This document shows, in pieces, positions 22,960 to 37,900 of a DNA stretch of 64,000 bases. The position numbers and the translations under genes were made by a program. The stretch spans positions 3,376,894 to 3,440,893 of the forward strand of contig OZ026597.1 in NCBI GenBank assembly GCA_964020085.1, in the 5' to 3' direction. Numbering within the stretch: the first letter of the stretch is position 1; each line of letters starts with the position of its first letter. Below the pieces are notes generated by a model, which had not been told where the DNA came from, ran no database searches, and worked only from the letters and a program-made list of their open reading frames with translations. This DNA comes from Micromussa lordhowensis. Lineage: Eukaryota > Cnidaria > Anthozoa > Scleractinia > Lobophylliidae.

Positions 22960-25900
22960 CTAAAATATCAAGATAAAAGAGATATCTGCATGTTAGAGCC
23001 GTTTTTAATCTATACAGCTTTTCACTTCTGTCGAAACGTTTTGCATTACTTCGTTACATAATTAGCTTTAAAAAGTCGCGCCACTTTTTCATCCAATCAG
23101 AACGTAAAGCAAAAAACATTCGTCAACCGTTTACACACAATTTCCCGCGCTTCGCGTCAGCTACGCGTATTTACTTCAAGTGTTGATTGATGCATTGTAC
23201 CGTTTTGAGTTTTCTGCGATTGGCTAGAGGGGTCACATTGGTTTTGGGTTTACACAACTTCGGGCAATCACAAAGAACACACAAAACCCAATGAACCAAT
23301 CAAAACTTAAAATTCACGTAGCCGACACAAACCGCGGGAAAAACAGTACGAGAGAGTCGCGATTAGCCTTGGTTGCAATTTTGATTGGATGACAAAGCAG
23401 CGCGAAATTTTTAACCAATCACAAAGGCAAATCAGTGGAAAACCGCGAGGCAACGAAGATTTTCTTTCGACACTCAGTGTTAAGACCCTTCTATGTTTGT
23501 CAAATGAATCCACAGGGAGCAGACAATCTTGTTGAGTAGGAAGAGAGTAAATAGAAAAGAATGCCGAATAATTTACCTTTGTATCCTGTTGTCATTTCTT
23601 ACGCGACTTTACAGGGAAAACCGCTACCAACATTTTCACACTGTAACGCTAAATTCGTACCTAGGCCTTTTCGCGCTGTGAAATATTGTTTGGTTTACAT
23701 ATGATATTGACAAGGGAGAGAACTCTTTGCCAAAACATTTGGAACCCAGTCCGAAATTTCGCCCGAGTCTTTAAATTTAGCAGCTTCCACGAAACCAAAC
23801 AAACACAAAACGAAGTCGAAATATTTTTTTACAACTTTGTTTATTTTTTTACACGCTTTTTAGCGTCTTTTGCCAAGATTTTTCTCGAATCGCTTTTCGC
23901 AACATGATTGATTACGCGCACGTGGCTCCTATAGGGGAATCCTTGTTTACAATATTTGCCTCACTAGCATAAGCAATTCTGTTTTTGACGGAGTTACAAA
24001 TAAATCAGTTCTGAATATTGAAAGGTCATAGTACGATTAACCCTGTCAGTGAATATGAGCCTGATGTATTGAATACTTTTTGTGCAACACGGGTTTAAAA
24101 ACTCACAATTTAAGAAACAATGTATGAGCTCCTTAGCGCTTTTGCCACCCAGAAATTTTGCAGTTTTTGAAAGACAATTTCTCCCTGAATATTACACCCA
24201 AAGAGCTGAAAATTGCACCATGTACTAAGTTTCACTAGCTCTTTAGATGCCTGAAGTCAATTCATATCTAACATGTTGCCTTGTGTACGCAAAGCCGTAT
24301 GCAAATGAGCAAAAATGTAAAGAATGACATCAGCACGAATCCGCCTATAGCTTGACTGCTGTGCTACGAAACTACTGTGAGCTTTAGCATTTCATTTCAA
24401 CTAAATTAAAACACCAACTGACCTTTTTCGCGCGTTTGACCGTCCACTGTAAGCACCGCTGATTTCCGCACTTCACCATAGCTATTTTTATATATGCACT
24501 CGTATGTTCCTGCATCTCCGACCGTGACCGAGTTAATCCGAAGCTTGGCCGACCCCTGTATGAGATTGAGTTCTATCCTGTCCGATGCCTCGACTGTTTC
24601 CGAATTTTTCTCCCACGTGATCTCAGGCTTTGGGTCAGCAAATCCAACGCAGTAGAAAGAGACATTAGCTCCGGTGAGAACATTCTTGTCCACCGGCGGG
24701 ATTTCGATTATTGGAAGTCCTGAAAAAGAAGTAACGTGACGGTGAAGTCTGCATACGAGCCAAGTGGCTGATGATATCAGGCCGGAACTTATCCTGATTT
24801 CAGTAGCGTGAAGCGACTAGGAGTATTTCTACTCCTCCTGGATGGGATACTGGTCCATCGCAGGGTTACCCCCAGCATTAAATTCGCCGGTACCCATTTA
24901 TACACCTGGGTGGAGAGAGGCACTGTGAGAGCACTGTGTCTTGCCCCATTAAGGCGGCGGTAAACGTGAAAGCTGTTTTGAGGTCGCTTAACACGGCCTT
25001 TCTGCCAATATCTCGGTCACGTTTCACGCGACACTAAATCTCTCTGCTTATCTCATTAACCGCTGTTTGGCAGTTTTGTGTAGATTTTTGGGTGATGTTT
25101 GGGCATTTTGGGAAAGAGGTATTTTTTCTTAAAGGATAGGTTAAATTGAGGAAAATATGAAATGTTGAAGATTTGATGGATTTGGAAAATTGAAATTTGA
25201 AGTGAAGAATTAGTAGACGGATACCAAACAGTCCCCTAGCAACCTGGGGCTCCCTTTTGCGCGGATCAACTGTCTGGTAGGTTTCAACCCATCTTAATCC
25301 TAACAATTTCCTTTTTTATATCACTTCAAATTTCACGCGGCCTATTTATGCATGCGCTACTTAAAATACACATATTACAATACAATCACGCTGACTAAAT
25401 TACAGTTCGCTTATTTACAAGTGCTGTTTTCATTAATGTGTTTGGTCTTTATGGTGAAAGAGACAATTACAGCAACTGAACTTAACTTTGCACTCACCTG
25501 TTATCAACAGCAGAATATTCTTGGCTTGGACGGCGCCTCGGTTCCAGGCTATGCAGTAATACCTGCCCATGTCGACTGTAGAAACCTGAGATATTTTCAA
25601 CTCCCCTCGAGTAACTACGTGACGACTATCATTAGCTACCAGCTCTCCGTCCTTCTTCCAAGCCATATTTGGAATAGGAAATGCTTTTACAGAACAGGGC
25701 AGCCTGACCTCTTGGCCTTTCGTTGCAGTTTTCACCGGCGACCAGTCTTTCGTGTATTGAATCGTCACTAAAACATGTGCAGAAAACAAAAAAGTAGACA
25801 ACCATGGGCTGTGATTAACCGAAATGTCGTCATCTGAGGCGGGAGAATTTTCCCCGTTAGATGAATCTTTTAGGTTTTGGTAAGCTAGCTGTTTCTACAA

Positions 25901-28900
25901 GTAAGTTACCATATGAGAAACAAGCAATCACATTTTAACATGTAGGTCGAGCCAGTTGTTATCATTTTGATGGACCAGGTATTTTGGTTTTATTTTCTAG
26001 AAGAGCTCTGTGGAATTCGCACTTTTCTTCGTTTTCCACTAACATTTGGGATTAACTGGGCGTCACCTTGAGTTATCTGACTTTCTAAAAGTATTATAAA
26101 ATCCACGATCTTAGTTCCAAGATGATGGACTTAATGACGTCGTATGACACAACATGACGTCATGACCAATCAATCAACCAACCAATTAATCGGTCGATCG
26201 ATCGATCGATCGACCAAGCAAGCAAGCAATCACGCAATCAAGCAATCAATCAAGCAAGCAATCAAGCAAGCAAATCAAGCAATCAATCAAGCAATCAAGC
26301 AGTAAATCATGCACTAAATCAATCAATCAATCAAACGTGCAGTCAATACTCACATCCCACTGTAAGCTTGGCAGAGGCTACCGCCATGCCCAACTCATTG
26401 GTAGCCTCGCACTCATAATCCCCAGCGTCTTTGAAACTGGCGTTTTTGATCAGTAAAGTGTAGTTGCTGTCAGTGATCTCGTATTTCTTGTTGTCGGAGC
26501 TAAGGAATTGACCCTTATATCGCCATGTTATGTTCGAAGGTGGAAAGCTGGATACTAAACAAGCCAAAGTTGCCGTGGTGCCTTGCGCAACATCTGCAGA
26601 TTGCACTCCGGGGATCTGAGGAGAGACTTGAACCAAAACAAAAACAACGTGATTTTCTCTCCTCCCAAAATGTAACAAGCATTTCAACATAATCACAGTT
26701 TACTTATTGGCTAAGATAGAAAAACACCACATGGACTATAATAAACCATAACCAAACAAGAATGTTTAAGGATGGAGAAGCTTAACACTTTTCAAGATGA
26801 CCGCGCCCTGACGTAGCTCGTTTTAACGCATGATAACAAGACATATTGCTGGGTGTAGAGACGTGGAAGTCCCAATTCCACAACGGTGTTACGCATCAAG
26901 CGATATGAACCCAAATCAAACAATATGCCACGCTTGCGTAAATTATTATAATGGAAAAATATGGGTTACGAGTTAAACTTGAGATAATGCAGATGACACT
27001 AGAGTACAACTTTTATCAAGAGCTAACCTTTCACGACCACCACCGCTGGATTACTCTCCACTGAGCCGGCGCTGTTTACTAACGTGCAAGTGTAGTTGCC
27101 GCTGTCCTCAGCGACAGCAGATCGCACTATTAAGGTCCCGGATGCAGAGGTAATCCTCTTTGATTTTATGCCAGCGGCAGAGAGAGGTTTTCCGTCCTTT
27201 TTCCAGTCCCACACGGCTGGGTATACAATGGGAGCCCTGGACGAACACTCCAGGTTAAATGCGTCTTGAAATTTCACATTGACAACTTTCTCCGTGGGAG
27301 TTGTATCAAAGACAGGAGGACTGGAGGCAACAACTAAAACAAAAAATAACCTTTCAATGACCGAGCGGGGAATATCGGCTCGAGGTCGTGGCAGCACGTA
27401 GGGATTAAGCGCAGCGAGGTCCGTTCAAAAACGACCAAGGGCCATTGTTATGTACCTAGACTTGCACTCAACAAAAAGAGTACTGTGATTGGTGGATTCT
27501 CGGTCACGTGTCCCTGATCAAACTCAAATGATTGTTTAAGGGAAGGTCTAAATATTTTACAAAGCACTTAATGTATGGTCCCTCGGGAAACTACAAAGTT
27601 CTGTTTTCCCTCGGGTCCTTATGTTTGCCTCGACTTCGTCTCGGGAAACATCCGGACTCTCGGGAAAACAAAACTAACTGTTTCCCTCGGGACCATACAT
27701 TAAGTGTATCATATTCCCCTGTACGGCCCGAGCAAGCTAAGTTAGTAGGTAGTTTATTATATAGCGTTCGGGTCATGCTTGTTTTGTAGTAAATGGTTAA
27801 GGTTTGAACTCTGGAGTATCAGTAGTTCGTATAGTATGATCGTCCGGGTGAGTGTAACAACAACAGTTCTTCTCAGAACTACACTCACCCGGACGATCAT
27901 ATTATAGGAATAAATGCCTGTTTTAGTTGCAAATTTTGAATTTTGACGTCATTTTGGCACAATGCAATGTCATGATTGACATGTGATTAGCCCCAAGGTG
28001 ACCAAGTTTGGATGCTTTACACACAATAAGTTACAAATGAATCGAGACTAAATATAGTTAAAATATAGTTGTTCTTATTTCTGGCGTATGCTTATGGTCC
28101 GAGTGACTTAACATTCCTTGAATGTCATACTCGTAAACTGAATAATGTTTTTTTCACCAGCTACAAATAATATTGTTTTGAAACCTACTTATCAGTCACC
28201 TGTCAAGGGTACGTCTCATTTCAATTTGACCCAAGCTTCAAGAGATTTAAGTTGAGTTCCCAAAGTGAAATCAGCTTAACCTCTGTAAAGTATTCTTTCA
28301 ATCTTTTTCATTTTTCTGTAGCATATCTCAAAAGTAACTAAAAAACTACAACATTCAAACTGTCGATCCACTAACACACATCAAAACGAGGCGCACATAA
28401 TTATTGAGGGCGGAACCGAAGTGCATACATTACAGCCTCTATAGCAATAACATATGAACATGATAAAGACAAAATAACAAAGGACGAAGCATGAGCACAA
28501 TACCTCTGCACTGCTGCCCATCTCCCGTGTAACCGTTCGGGCATTGCATACACACGGACTCTTCTATTCCTTTTTGGGTATACAGGTCCAAATCCACACA
28601 CGTGACTTTCGCGTGACTGTCACACACCTATACAAAAAGAGGCCGTTTACAATAGAAACGAGAAAAAGAGTAAGATGATAACAAGCTTAGCTTGATACAG
28701 TTGTTCAGGGGATGGATTGCACTATACAATAGATAGATCATTATGAAGCGAGGTTATCATGAACACCTGGCAATAAATCGATCAATCAGTCAGTCGGTCA
28801 TCAATCATCAAGTCAGTCAGTCATTCAGTCAGTTAGTCAATCAATCTGAGCCATCAAGTCAGTCAGTGATCAGTCAGTCGGTCAGTCAGTCAGTTAGTCA

Positions 28901-28919
28901 GTCAGTCTGAGTCATCAAG

Positions 28920-28958
<39 letters not shown>

Positions 28959-31900
28959 GTGAGTCAGTCAGTCAGTGAGTCAGTCAATCAGTCAGTCAGT
29001 CAGTCATCATATCAGGCAGTAAGTCATCAAGTCAATCTGTCAGTCAGTCTGAATCATTAAGTCATCAGTCAGTCAGTCAGTCAGTCAGTCAGTCTGAGTC
29101 ATCAAGTTAGTCAGTCATCAGTTTGCCAGACGGTCAGTCACCCAGTCAGTTAATCAGTAAGTCGTTCATCAAGTCAGTCAGTCAATAATCACGTCAATCA
29201 GTCAGACTTCAAGTCAGTCAGTCAGTCAATCAGTCATCAAGTCAGTCAGTCAATCCGCCAGTCAATCAATCAGTCAGTCAGTCATTACGTCAGGCAGTCA
29301 GTCGGTCAGTATCTCGTCAAGCCAGTCATCAAGTCATTCAGTCATTCACTCTGCTGTCAGTCATCAAATCAGTCAAGTCAGTCAGTCAGTCAGTCAGTCA
29401 GTCAATTCATCAATCTTGTGTTAACTGTTTTGCATACCTGTAGTTCATCGCATGAACCGACATTGACCTTCCTACAGAAGTTATTGCTGAGTTCTTCCAC
29501 AGTTGTATTGTCACACACTACACCAGCATCTTCACCGTGGGTTGGATCACAGTTGCCTAGTCCCCAGCCCACATGACGACAATGGGTCAGCGAAGACTCA
29601 AAGCCAATACAGCTAACGTCATCCATCCATATTATACCGCTTCCTTTAAAAACAAAACAAATAAACACAAGCTTACTATGTTAGTAAATCAAATGGTCTC
29701 TGGCTGGCTTGCATGACCTGTCACGCAAATACATTCATGTCACGCTAAGCGAAACACAGACTCACCCCTGCCAAAACTGGAATGTTTTGTAGCCTCTTTC
29801 GCCTTCCCAAATCCAAGTTCCTTACAAACAACGTTTGCATCGTTCAAGTCCCAGTCATCATCACAAACTGTTCCCCAGATTCCATCATACAGCACCTCGA
29901 CGCGACCTTCTCCTACGCCGCCCCCAGCTAGTCGGACCTCTGGCTGCGCCGGCTTTGGAAGAAACAGTGATGACACGGAACGAAGATTTCCGCAATCCTT
30001 GATGCAGGCACTGCCATCTGTAAGCCAAATCGATAACGTAATGAGCAGAACAACGTCTAAGACATGTGATAAAATATACTATTTAAGCAATAGAGCACTT
30101 CTTCATTTTTTTCTCGAACGTTATGCAAACCATCGATTACGTCTCTCAAAAATACGCGCGAGTTTCAAACGTCACAACCGTGTTTACATACTCTCATCTA
30201 AACTCACCTATCGACCAATGAGAGCTCGCGTAGTTGCTCAATTATTTTTATGAACATACATACATAATCTTTATTTAAACACGGTAAAAAATTCGTGAGC
30301 TATGTGTAATATAATAGTAATAATAATAACAATAGTAATAATAATACTTAAATAAAAAAGCTGCTTTCCATGAATGTCGTGTCTTATTTATCTCCTTTGA
30401 GAAGGCGTTCAAATTACCTCAGGGACTCTGAAAGGCGGACTGTTTCAAAGAATGGCGCCACAATAGCTAAAGCAATTTTTGTAAAAGTTTGTGCGTGGCA
30501 ATGGAACATCGAGCTTATTCTCAGAGTACCTTAGGTTATATGCGAGATATTCTGGAGCTAACCCGTGCAAAACCTGATCGTAGCTCTTTGAATTTGCTGC
30601 TGACATACTAGATTCTTCCACCCGAGAAGTTGGAACAGTTGACCAGCATCAAAACACGGGCTACACTATTTTGGAGCTTTTCAGTAACTATTTTGAGTAA
30701 TATTGCAGTGTGCAGTTGTTGATAAAATGGCGGCCGCTTCTTTGCGTCTTCGAAGTGTCTGTCAAGAGGATTATTTTGAACCCGATGTGATCGTCTGGGT
30801 GAGGATAGTTTTGTTGTTCACCAACGACAGAACTACCGTCAGCCGGACGATTAAACTATACGAGCTACTGATACTCCTGGGTTCAATCCAGTTATTACGA
30901 AAAGGACATAAACAGTTTACTTATCGAGGTCTAGATCTATGCTAGAACAATTCGATTATCAGAAAAATTAAAATAACGCATCGACGTGATAGTTGACACG
31001 GGTAGCGCCCTCGTGAAATATCACGAGATAGAAATTTCGAAGTCATAATCTAAATGTTAAACAAACACACGAGTGGAAAATTATGAAGACTGGAAATGCT
31101 ATGGGTTCACGAGTCGCAGCAAAAAAACAGAAAAGAATTAAACATTCGCACCCCAAACCGTTGAAATCCCCCTTGAATGAAGAAAAAGGGAGATGTACCT
31201 GTTGCTATTTCCCGTGAAATGGGCTGTTAAAGTAAATGCAAGGCGCATATCCATGAAAACTATAAACTGTACGTAATGACTGCGCTACTTACACTATCCA
31301 CTTACTGCACTCTAGTCTGCTACGGCTACGAAAAAAGAAACACTTCTTTTTCTTCATTTTTGATCATTTCAAATTATAACATTAACTTACGTTGACGTGA
31401 CAAAAAGAAAAGAACGAGATGACGTGACTAACGCTGCATTAGTGAAAAAGTGACTCGCATATGGGTGCGTGTGTGTGCGTGTTTTTTGTTTTTTTTTAAA
31501 TAAAATACTTACTAAGAAATAAGCCATCTGGGCACGACCTGCATTTGTCTCCAGTCTCCCCATCCGAGCACGTCTGGCAAATTTTCTCGCAAGGTTTACA
31601 TAAACGCTCTTTGACATTACCATAGAAACCAGGCGGGCACTTTGTCACGCAATCCGAGGCGGTGTAAAAGTGAGGAAAATCACAGCTTTTACACGAAGAT
31701 GCCGTTCCGTTGCAAGTCTTGCATTTCAAATTGCACCTTTCGCATCTTTTTCCTTTTCCTATGTAAAAACCATCACCACAAGAAGATACACATTTGAGAG
31801 ACATGTCTGGACCTGTGCACTTGACTCCGGCATCTTCTGTGTGTCTGCAGTTGTGAGCTCCAATTCCACCTTAAAGAGAGAAAATATCATTCATCATCTT

Positions 31901-34900
31901 CATCGTCATCATCATTATCATTATCATGGTCGTCGTTGTCATCATCATCCAGCCTGTACTGAAAACAGACGTTTTAAACCTTGCATACGGCCGGCGCGCC
32001 TGAGATTTGAATTCAGAAGGCGGGAAAAAACTGCTCTGTACTGACGTCAAAAAGATGCAGAAAAAGCATTGCAGTCGGGCAACATTTCTCACTGGAAACG
32101 GCATTGATTTTTCTCGAAAAGGAATTTATAATTCCAAAAGCCATATCAAATTGTAAAAAGTGAAAAATACGAAACATTTTGTGTCTCCAAGCTTTTAATT
32201 TGGCGCCAAAAATGGGTCGCCTGCGTCCAGCAACTCACTCATAGTTCGTCGAATGTCGCCAGTTAGGAAATTAGTTGTGTTATTGTAAACAAAATATGTT
32301 GTCACTCGTCAAATTAAACCCAGAAATCTCGAGTTAAGTATAAGAAGAGTCCAAAGCAAATTTAGCATTATCTTTATTTTTGTTAGCTGCTATTATCGTG
32401 TCGTTTCGATGGGACAACTCGGTTTTGAATGCCTCTCGTATTGCGGGCGCAGCCACCGTACGCAGCTTTTCTCGCATCTTTGACTTGTCATGCACCCCTA
32501 CCAATGCGCATGCGTACTTACCGGCTCTCATTTGGCAGTTCTTTATATTCCTCTCAGTTCCAGTGCATTGCAGATCATCAATGAAAATCTTTCCGGTTCC
32601 CTGCCCATATTTGGCTCTGGAGCGAGCTTCCACGCCTTTCCCCAACTTCAGCTGTCGGCAAATCACGTGTGCATCGTTGAGATCAAAAGAGTCATCGCAA
32701 ACTGTGCCCCATTCCCCGTCATGAAAAACCTCGACTCTACCCTCAACTGTTGAATTTGCGCCAACCAGACGAATATCGTCCACGCCTTGAAGGGTCATCT
32801 CGTTATCCTGGCACTTTTTAACGCATTTTGATTGTCTAAGAAATTTGTTTGCATCGCACGATGTACAGTTGTCACTTTGTACTTCGCAGTTGTAGCACTC
32901 CTTGTCACATGGCATGCAACTTCGCGTGACTGGGTCCGGAAAGTAACGTTCTAAGCAAAACGACACACAATTATACGTCGCGTTTCCTGTCTTGTTAAGA
33001 AACGTGTTTGGTGGGCACGAGGTGCAGTTTTCTGAATTTCCAGAGCAGCCTAAGCAGTTTATACTGCATTTTCCACACCCGTTTTTAGAATCAAGAAACG
33101 ATCCATTCTTCAAGTCACAGTCAAAAACACAATCTTGAGTATTACTCGGTCTCTGGCAGACTACCCCAGCATCCTCTGCGTGGTCACAGTTTTCATTCCC
33201 CCAGCCGTTGAATGGACAGCTAATCAATGAAAGTTCCTTTCCTGAGAGAAAGGAAAAGAAGATATCTATCAGTATCATTTGATATACATGTACTGTCGAA
33301 ACTCTACTAGTGGCCAGCCCTAAACAACGCCCGCTTTATTTTGTCCTGGTTTAACAACGGCCATTTAATCAACGACTGACAAACAACGCGGAAGTCATCT
33401 TCAGAGTCAAGTGAATAGTGTTTGTCAGTCTATGATGTTATAAATTTGGTCCGTTGAAAGTGATTGGTCACTTTAGCCATGATGGTATTGGCTGGAAGAC
33501 TCCTGTTAAGTTTGTCATCAGTCATTGGTCAGTTTCGATCCGTCGTTGAGGTCCATGTATAGTTAGTCAAATTAAGTCGGTCTGTTAGAAGTCCGTTTGT
33601 CGGTTTCGTTTGCGTCGTGAATGAGTCGTTTGTAAGGCAAGGGTAGCTGTTGACATCTTGTTAAGAGGCGTTTGTTCTAAGTTAGTGTACCAGCGTTCAA
33701 GAGTCAGTCGTTGAAAATAGTTCGTATTGTAGGTTAAGCATTGAGCAGTGTCCCAGTCAATGTTGTGGTTTGTCAGTTGATGATGTACAGCAATGTGATT
33801 GTTGACATCACCATTTCTCGTGGCTTGTTTGTGTTCAGTCAGTCTCGTGTTCAGGTTTCTGCCAGTCTCACCAATGTATGAAGCCTGGCAGTCGGAGCAT
33901 TTGATCTTGTAAACTGCTCCCTGTCTGTTGTTGGGTTCGTCACTGTCTTTAACGTTGGTCAGTAAGTGTCGTAACGTAGTCGTAGGTTTGTGGGCAACGC
34001 GGATGTTTAGGGCTGTAGGATCCGTGAGATGGTCTCAGAAGTGCCCTTAATATAAGGTATAGTCACTGTAGTAACAGGTGTCGGGTTCCTGTTCGTTGCA
34101 TCAGCTTCGGTAGGTCGGTAAATGTTTCGTCTAATAAAGTCAGCGTTGTAGTTGTTCTTGTAAAAAACACGCTCAAGGTATTTGTTTTCGTCACGTAAAC
34201 TGTCCGGTGTGTCACAAACTAGTTGCGCTCGTCTCGTCAAAGCCTTAATAGTCGTGGTTTTGTGTGAAGTCGGGTTGTAGGATGATTCGTCAAGTAATCT
34301 GTCGGTATGCGTTGGTTTTCTGTACACTGTCGTTCGCAGTTCGTTGTTGTCGCGGCTTACTAAACAGTCTAGAAAAGGAAGTTTTCCATTTTCTTCGATT
34401 TCTTTGGCAAACTGGATGTCGGCGTTCTGTTCGTTAAGGTGGTCGTGAAAAGCGTCAATCAAATGTACATGTACATCATCAAATGACAAACCACAACATT
34501 GACTGGGACACTGCTCAATGCTTAACCTACAATACGAACTATTTTCAACGATTGACTCTTGAAAGCTGGTACCCTAACTTAGAACAAACGCCTCTTAACA
34601 AGATGTCAACAGCTACAGGTGCCTTACAAACGACTTATTCACGACGCAAACGAAACCGACAAACGGACTTCTAACAAACCGACTTAATTTGACTAACTAT
34701 ACACGGACCTCAACGCTAGCAATTTGACTAACAAAAGACGGATCGAAACTGACCAATGACTGATGACAAACTTAACAGGAGTCTTCCAGCCAATACCATC
34801 ATGGCTTAAGTGACCAATCACTTTCAACGGACCAAACTTATAACATCATCAACTGACAAACACTATTCACTTGACTCTGAAGATGACTTCTGCTCAGGTT

Positions 34901-37900
34901 GTCGAAACGTCAGTCACCAACAACAGTTCTTCTCAGAACTACACTTACCCGGACGATCATACTATACGAACTCCTTTTTTATTGATACATTTAATTTTGA
35001 TTGTGTTACGTATTTATATGCTGCAACTTTAGCAATAGAGCACATCTTCCGTTTTCTTTAAAGTCTCATATAAACGCGAGTAGGGTTAAGAGAATTCGAG
35101 ACAGTTATGCAAACCCGAGACGTAGTTAAGGATTTGCATAACTTTCGAGAATTCTCCCAACCCTTCGAGTGTTTAGATGAGGCTATCTAAACACGGAAAA
35201 AGTGCTCTATTGCTTTCGTAAAATAATTCTCAAATATACGCGAGTATCTAAAGCGTCACAACCATGTTTACACACTCTCATCTAAACACACCTATCGACC
35301 AATGAGAGCGCGCGTAGTGGCTCAATTATTTTATAAAAGTAGCTATTCAACTTGTACCTACCGGTACAATTTACATCATCCATCCAAACATCGCCCACCG
35401 CTTGACCATACTTCGCTCGTACAGTAGCAGCCGTAGCATTTCCCATTCCCAGCATTCTGCACACAACATTGGCATCTTTGATATCCCAGCCATCGTCACA
35501 AACGCTGCCGTATTTGCCGTTGTGATAAACCTGAAGTGGAATCGAAAATAAGGGAGATAGTAATGAGTAGGGCAACCACATTACTGATCTCGTTTGCCAC
35601 GCAAATGAAGGTTTATCTCGTTATTCGTTAATTGAGTTGAACGACTAGTAGATATATATGTTATACGTAGACAAATCAGATAATTCATTTTGGATTCCGA
35701 TTCTATGCTTTAGTTGACGAGGGTGCAGCCTTCTTCAACTATCACCCAATTATATTTCACCACTAAATTTACTCCGGTTCTTATTGCTTTAAATTGATCA
35801 TTATCACGTGACGTGACGGTGTTCATTGGCGGAGAGACTCCATGAGCCCTTACAGTTCACCACTACATTTTCTCCGATTCTTATTGGTTTAAATTGGTCA
35901 CGTGACGCGATAGTGTTCATCCGCGGAGAGACACTAGGGAGCTTAAGCAAAGGTGGAAGTTGACGTTTCTCATTTTTGGGCAGTAGATGCGCTCTAATTT
36001 TCAAGTAAATCGTCTCTATACGAGTAACGATACTTAGTATTACAAATTTGGTCCCGCCAAGGCGAGTAAAAAGAGGAAACGTATCATTTCCAGTTCCGTA
36101 CGTCTCTCAAAAACGCCTTTGCTTAAGCTCATAGTGACCGTCCGCGGAAAATACCCGGATGGATAGTAGTCGTCCGTGAAAATTATTTGTAAACAAGCGG
36201 GCTTGTAGAAAAACAAACAATTGAAATTGTATTAAGGGGGTTTCGTTGTCTGTTTCCTTTTCAAATTTTTCATTTGGCTTTCACAGATTTCATCTCAATA
36301 AGTTGAAAACAGTTCAATTGAAGTCTGATTGATTTTTGAACTAGCGCGGAGAAGAAAATTTAGTGGTGAACAATAAAGACAATAGAGTGTTAATGTCTCG
36401 GAACTATCGATCTGATAGTTGCCCCTTGGAATTTGATGTTCTTAAAACTAGCATCTTCTCGGGCAAATATTTGTTTTAACTAAGAACATCAAATTTCCGC
36501 AGGGCAGCTATCAGCTCCTCGACAGAGCCTTTCATGTTAAAAAGTTGAAAATAATTCAAACAAATGATTTTAAACTGGCGCGCGAAAAAAAGTTTAGCGG
36601 TGAACAATGAAGGCCAATAGAGTATTTCTGTTGAGGAAATATCGGTTGATAGTTGCCCCTTGAAACTTTGATGTTCTTAATAATAAAACTAGATATTTGC
36701 CCTCGATAGTTCCTCAACAGAAACACTCTATTGTTAAAATAAAAATCTAGAGCTCATAATCTCATTGTTAATGAGGAAATGTGTTACCTCAACGCGTCCT
36801 TCAAACGGTGTCGGGCCATCCGCAAGACGCACTTGTGGAATGGTAGTTGGTTTGTACCCAGGCGAACAATCTGTCACACAACTCGTGCCGTTCTTGTACT
36901 TAGGTGGATCACATGACGTGCAGTTATCTGGCTTCACGTCGCAGCTGCCGCACGTGGCGTTACATTTACGGCACGTGTCGACCACAAGATAGAAACCACG
37001 TCCACATTCGCCCACGCACGTGTAGTTCTTCTTGTGATAACCGGTTGAGCAAGTTGGGCAATTGTCGGCAGTGCCAACACACGTGCTACAGGAGACATTG
37101 CACTGAGAGCAGGCTCTTCCCGCGTTTTGGTAAAAGCCGTCCGGACATTTTTGCTGACAGGTCCTCACGCCGGGTCCCGAGCAACGGAGAACTGCATCTT
37201 CCTCGTGTCTACAGTTAGTTTCGCCCCAGGGACTGTGACGACACTCGTGGAGAGATTTCTCGTTGCCTGTGCAGAACACATCGTCAAGCCACAGTTTGCC
37301 ATTAGGTAAATCAGAGGATTGTCTTGGGATATGAGTCAGTGACGCACCAACGTCTGCAGTTCCGAGACCGAGCTCTCTGCACACCACGGAGGTCTCTCTG
37401 CTATCCCACCCATCATCGCAAACAGTTCCCCAAACTCCCTGGTGAAAGATTTCCAGCACTCCTTCCAAATAGTCCGTTCCGTTACTCAGTCGCACCAGCG
37501 GTCCATTTGGAGACGTATTGTTCGACTTCTTAGGTATGATTGGCACAGCAACCTTTGCACCAGAGCAGTTTTGGAGACAAGCGTTGTTGTCGAATACCAG
37601 GGGTGGAGTGCATACTGTACATTGTGGAGCGTCTTTAGCGTCGATAAATGTACACTGCAAACATTTAGGCGGGCAAGACAGGCAGGAATGGTTCGTATCA
37701 AACTTATAAAATGAATCACCACAGTCGCTTACACAGACACCGTCTTTTTGATACAGATCAGGGCCGCATCCCGATTCGCACTTGTCTCCCTTCAGTGCGT
37801 ACGGAGCCTTGCATGAAGTACAGTTCTTCGGATCAGTTCCATCTGCACATGTCACGCATATGCTAGTGTCACACTTGCGACATTCCCTGGAAGGAAGATG

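Larger units (their letters stand above)
33391..34975 (-). mobile_element. Penelope-like retroelement remnant with inverted arms, intron 6
   Basis: The outer left part (33391 to about 33788) and the outer right part (about 34471 to 34900) are inverted copies of one ~400-bp sequence covering the 3' end of a GIY-YIG reading frame and the downstream UTR. A reverse-transcriptase fragment lies between them. The right arm continues to the end motif TTACCCGGACGATCAT (about 34947). The right arm has about 20 extra bp relative to the left. Inverted pseudo-LTR-like ends are known for Penelope-like elements. It sits in an intron, antisense-compatible with the host gene, and is not functional. Confidence 0.8.

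Noticed and set aside
25352..25771. 139-codon plus-strand ORF
   Set aside because: Lies opposite Ig exon 14. The minus strand has the Ig motif, matched splice sites and matched phase; the plus frame has none.
25433..25801. ATG at 25801 as a start of an Ig protein
   Set aside because: The sequence upstream of 25767 is intron with a good acceptor. The apparent signal-like start is intronic read-through.
28790..29405. CRISPR-like array
   Set aside because: The repeat unit is four bases (TCAG/TCAA) without unique spacers, in an intron of a eukaryotic gene.
31670..32753. Plus-strand ORFs opposite the receptor exons
   Set aside because: Shadows of exons 7 and 8, caused by strong codon bias of cysteine-rich coding sequence on minus.
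33391..34975. Retrovirus or LTR retrotransposon
   Set aside because: RT motif style, GIY-YIG endonuclease and inverted arms point to a Penelope-like element. No gag, protease, integrase or direct LTRs are present.
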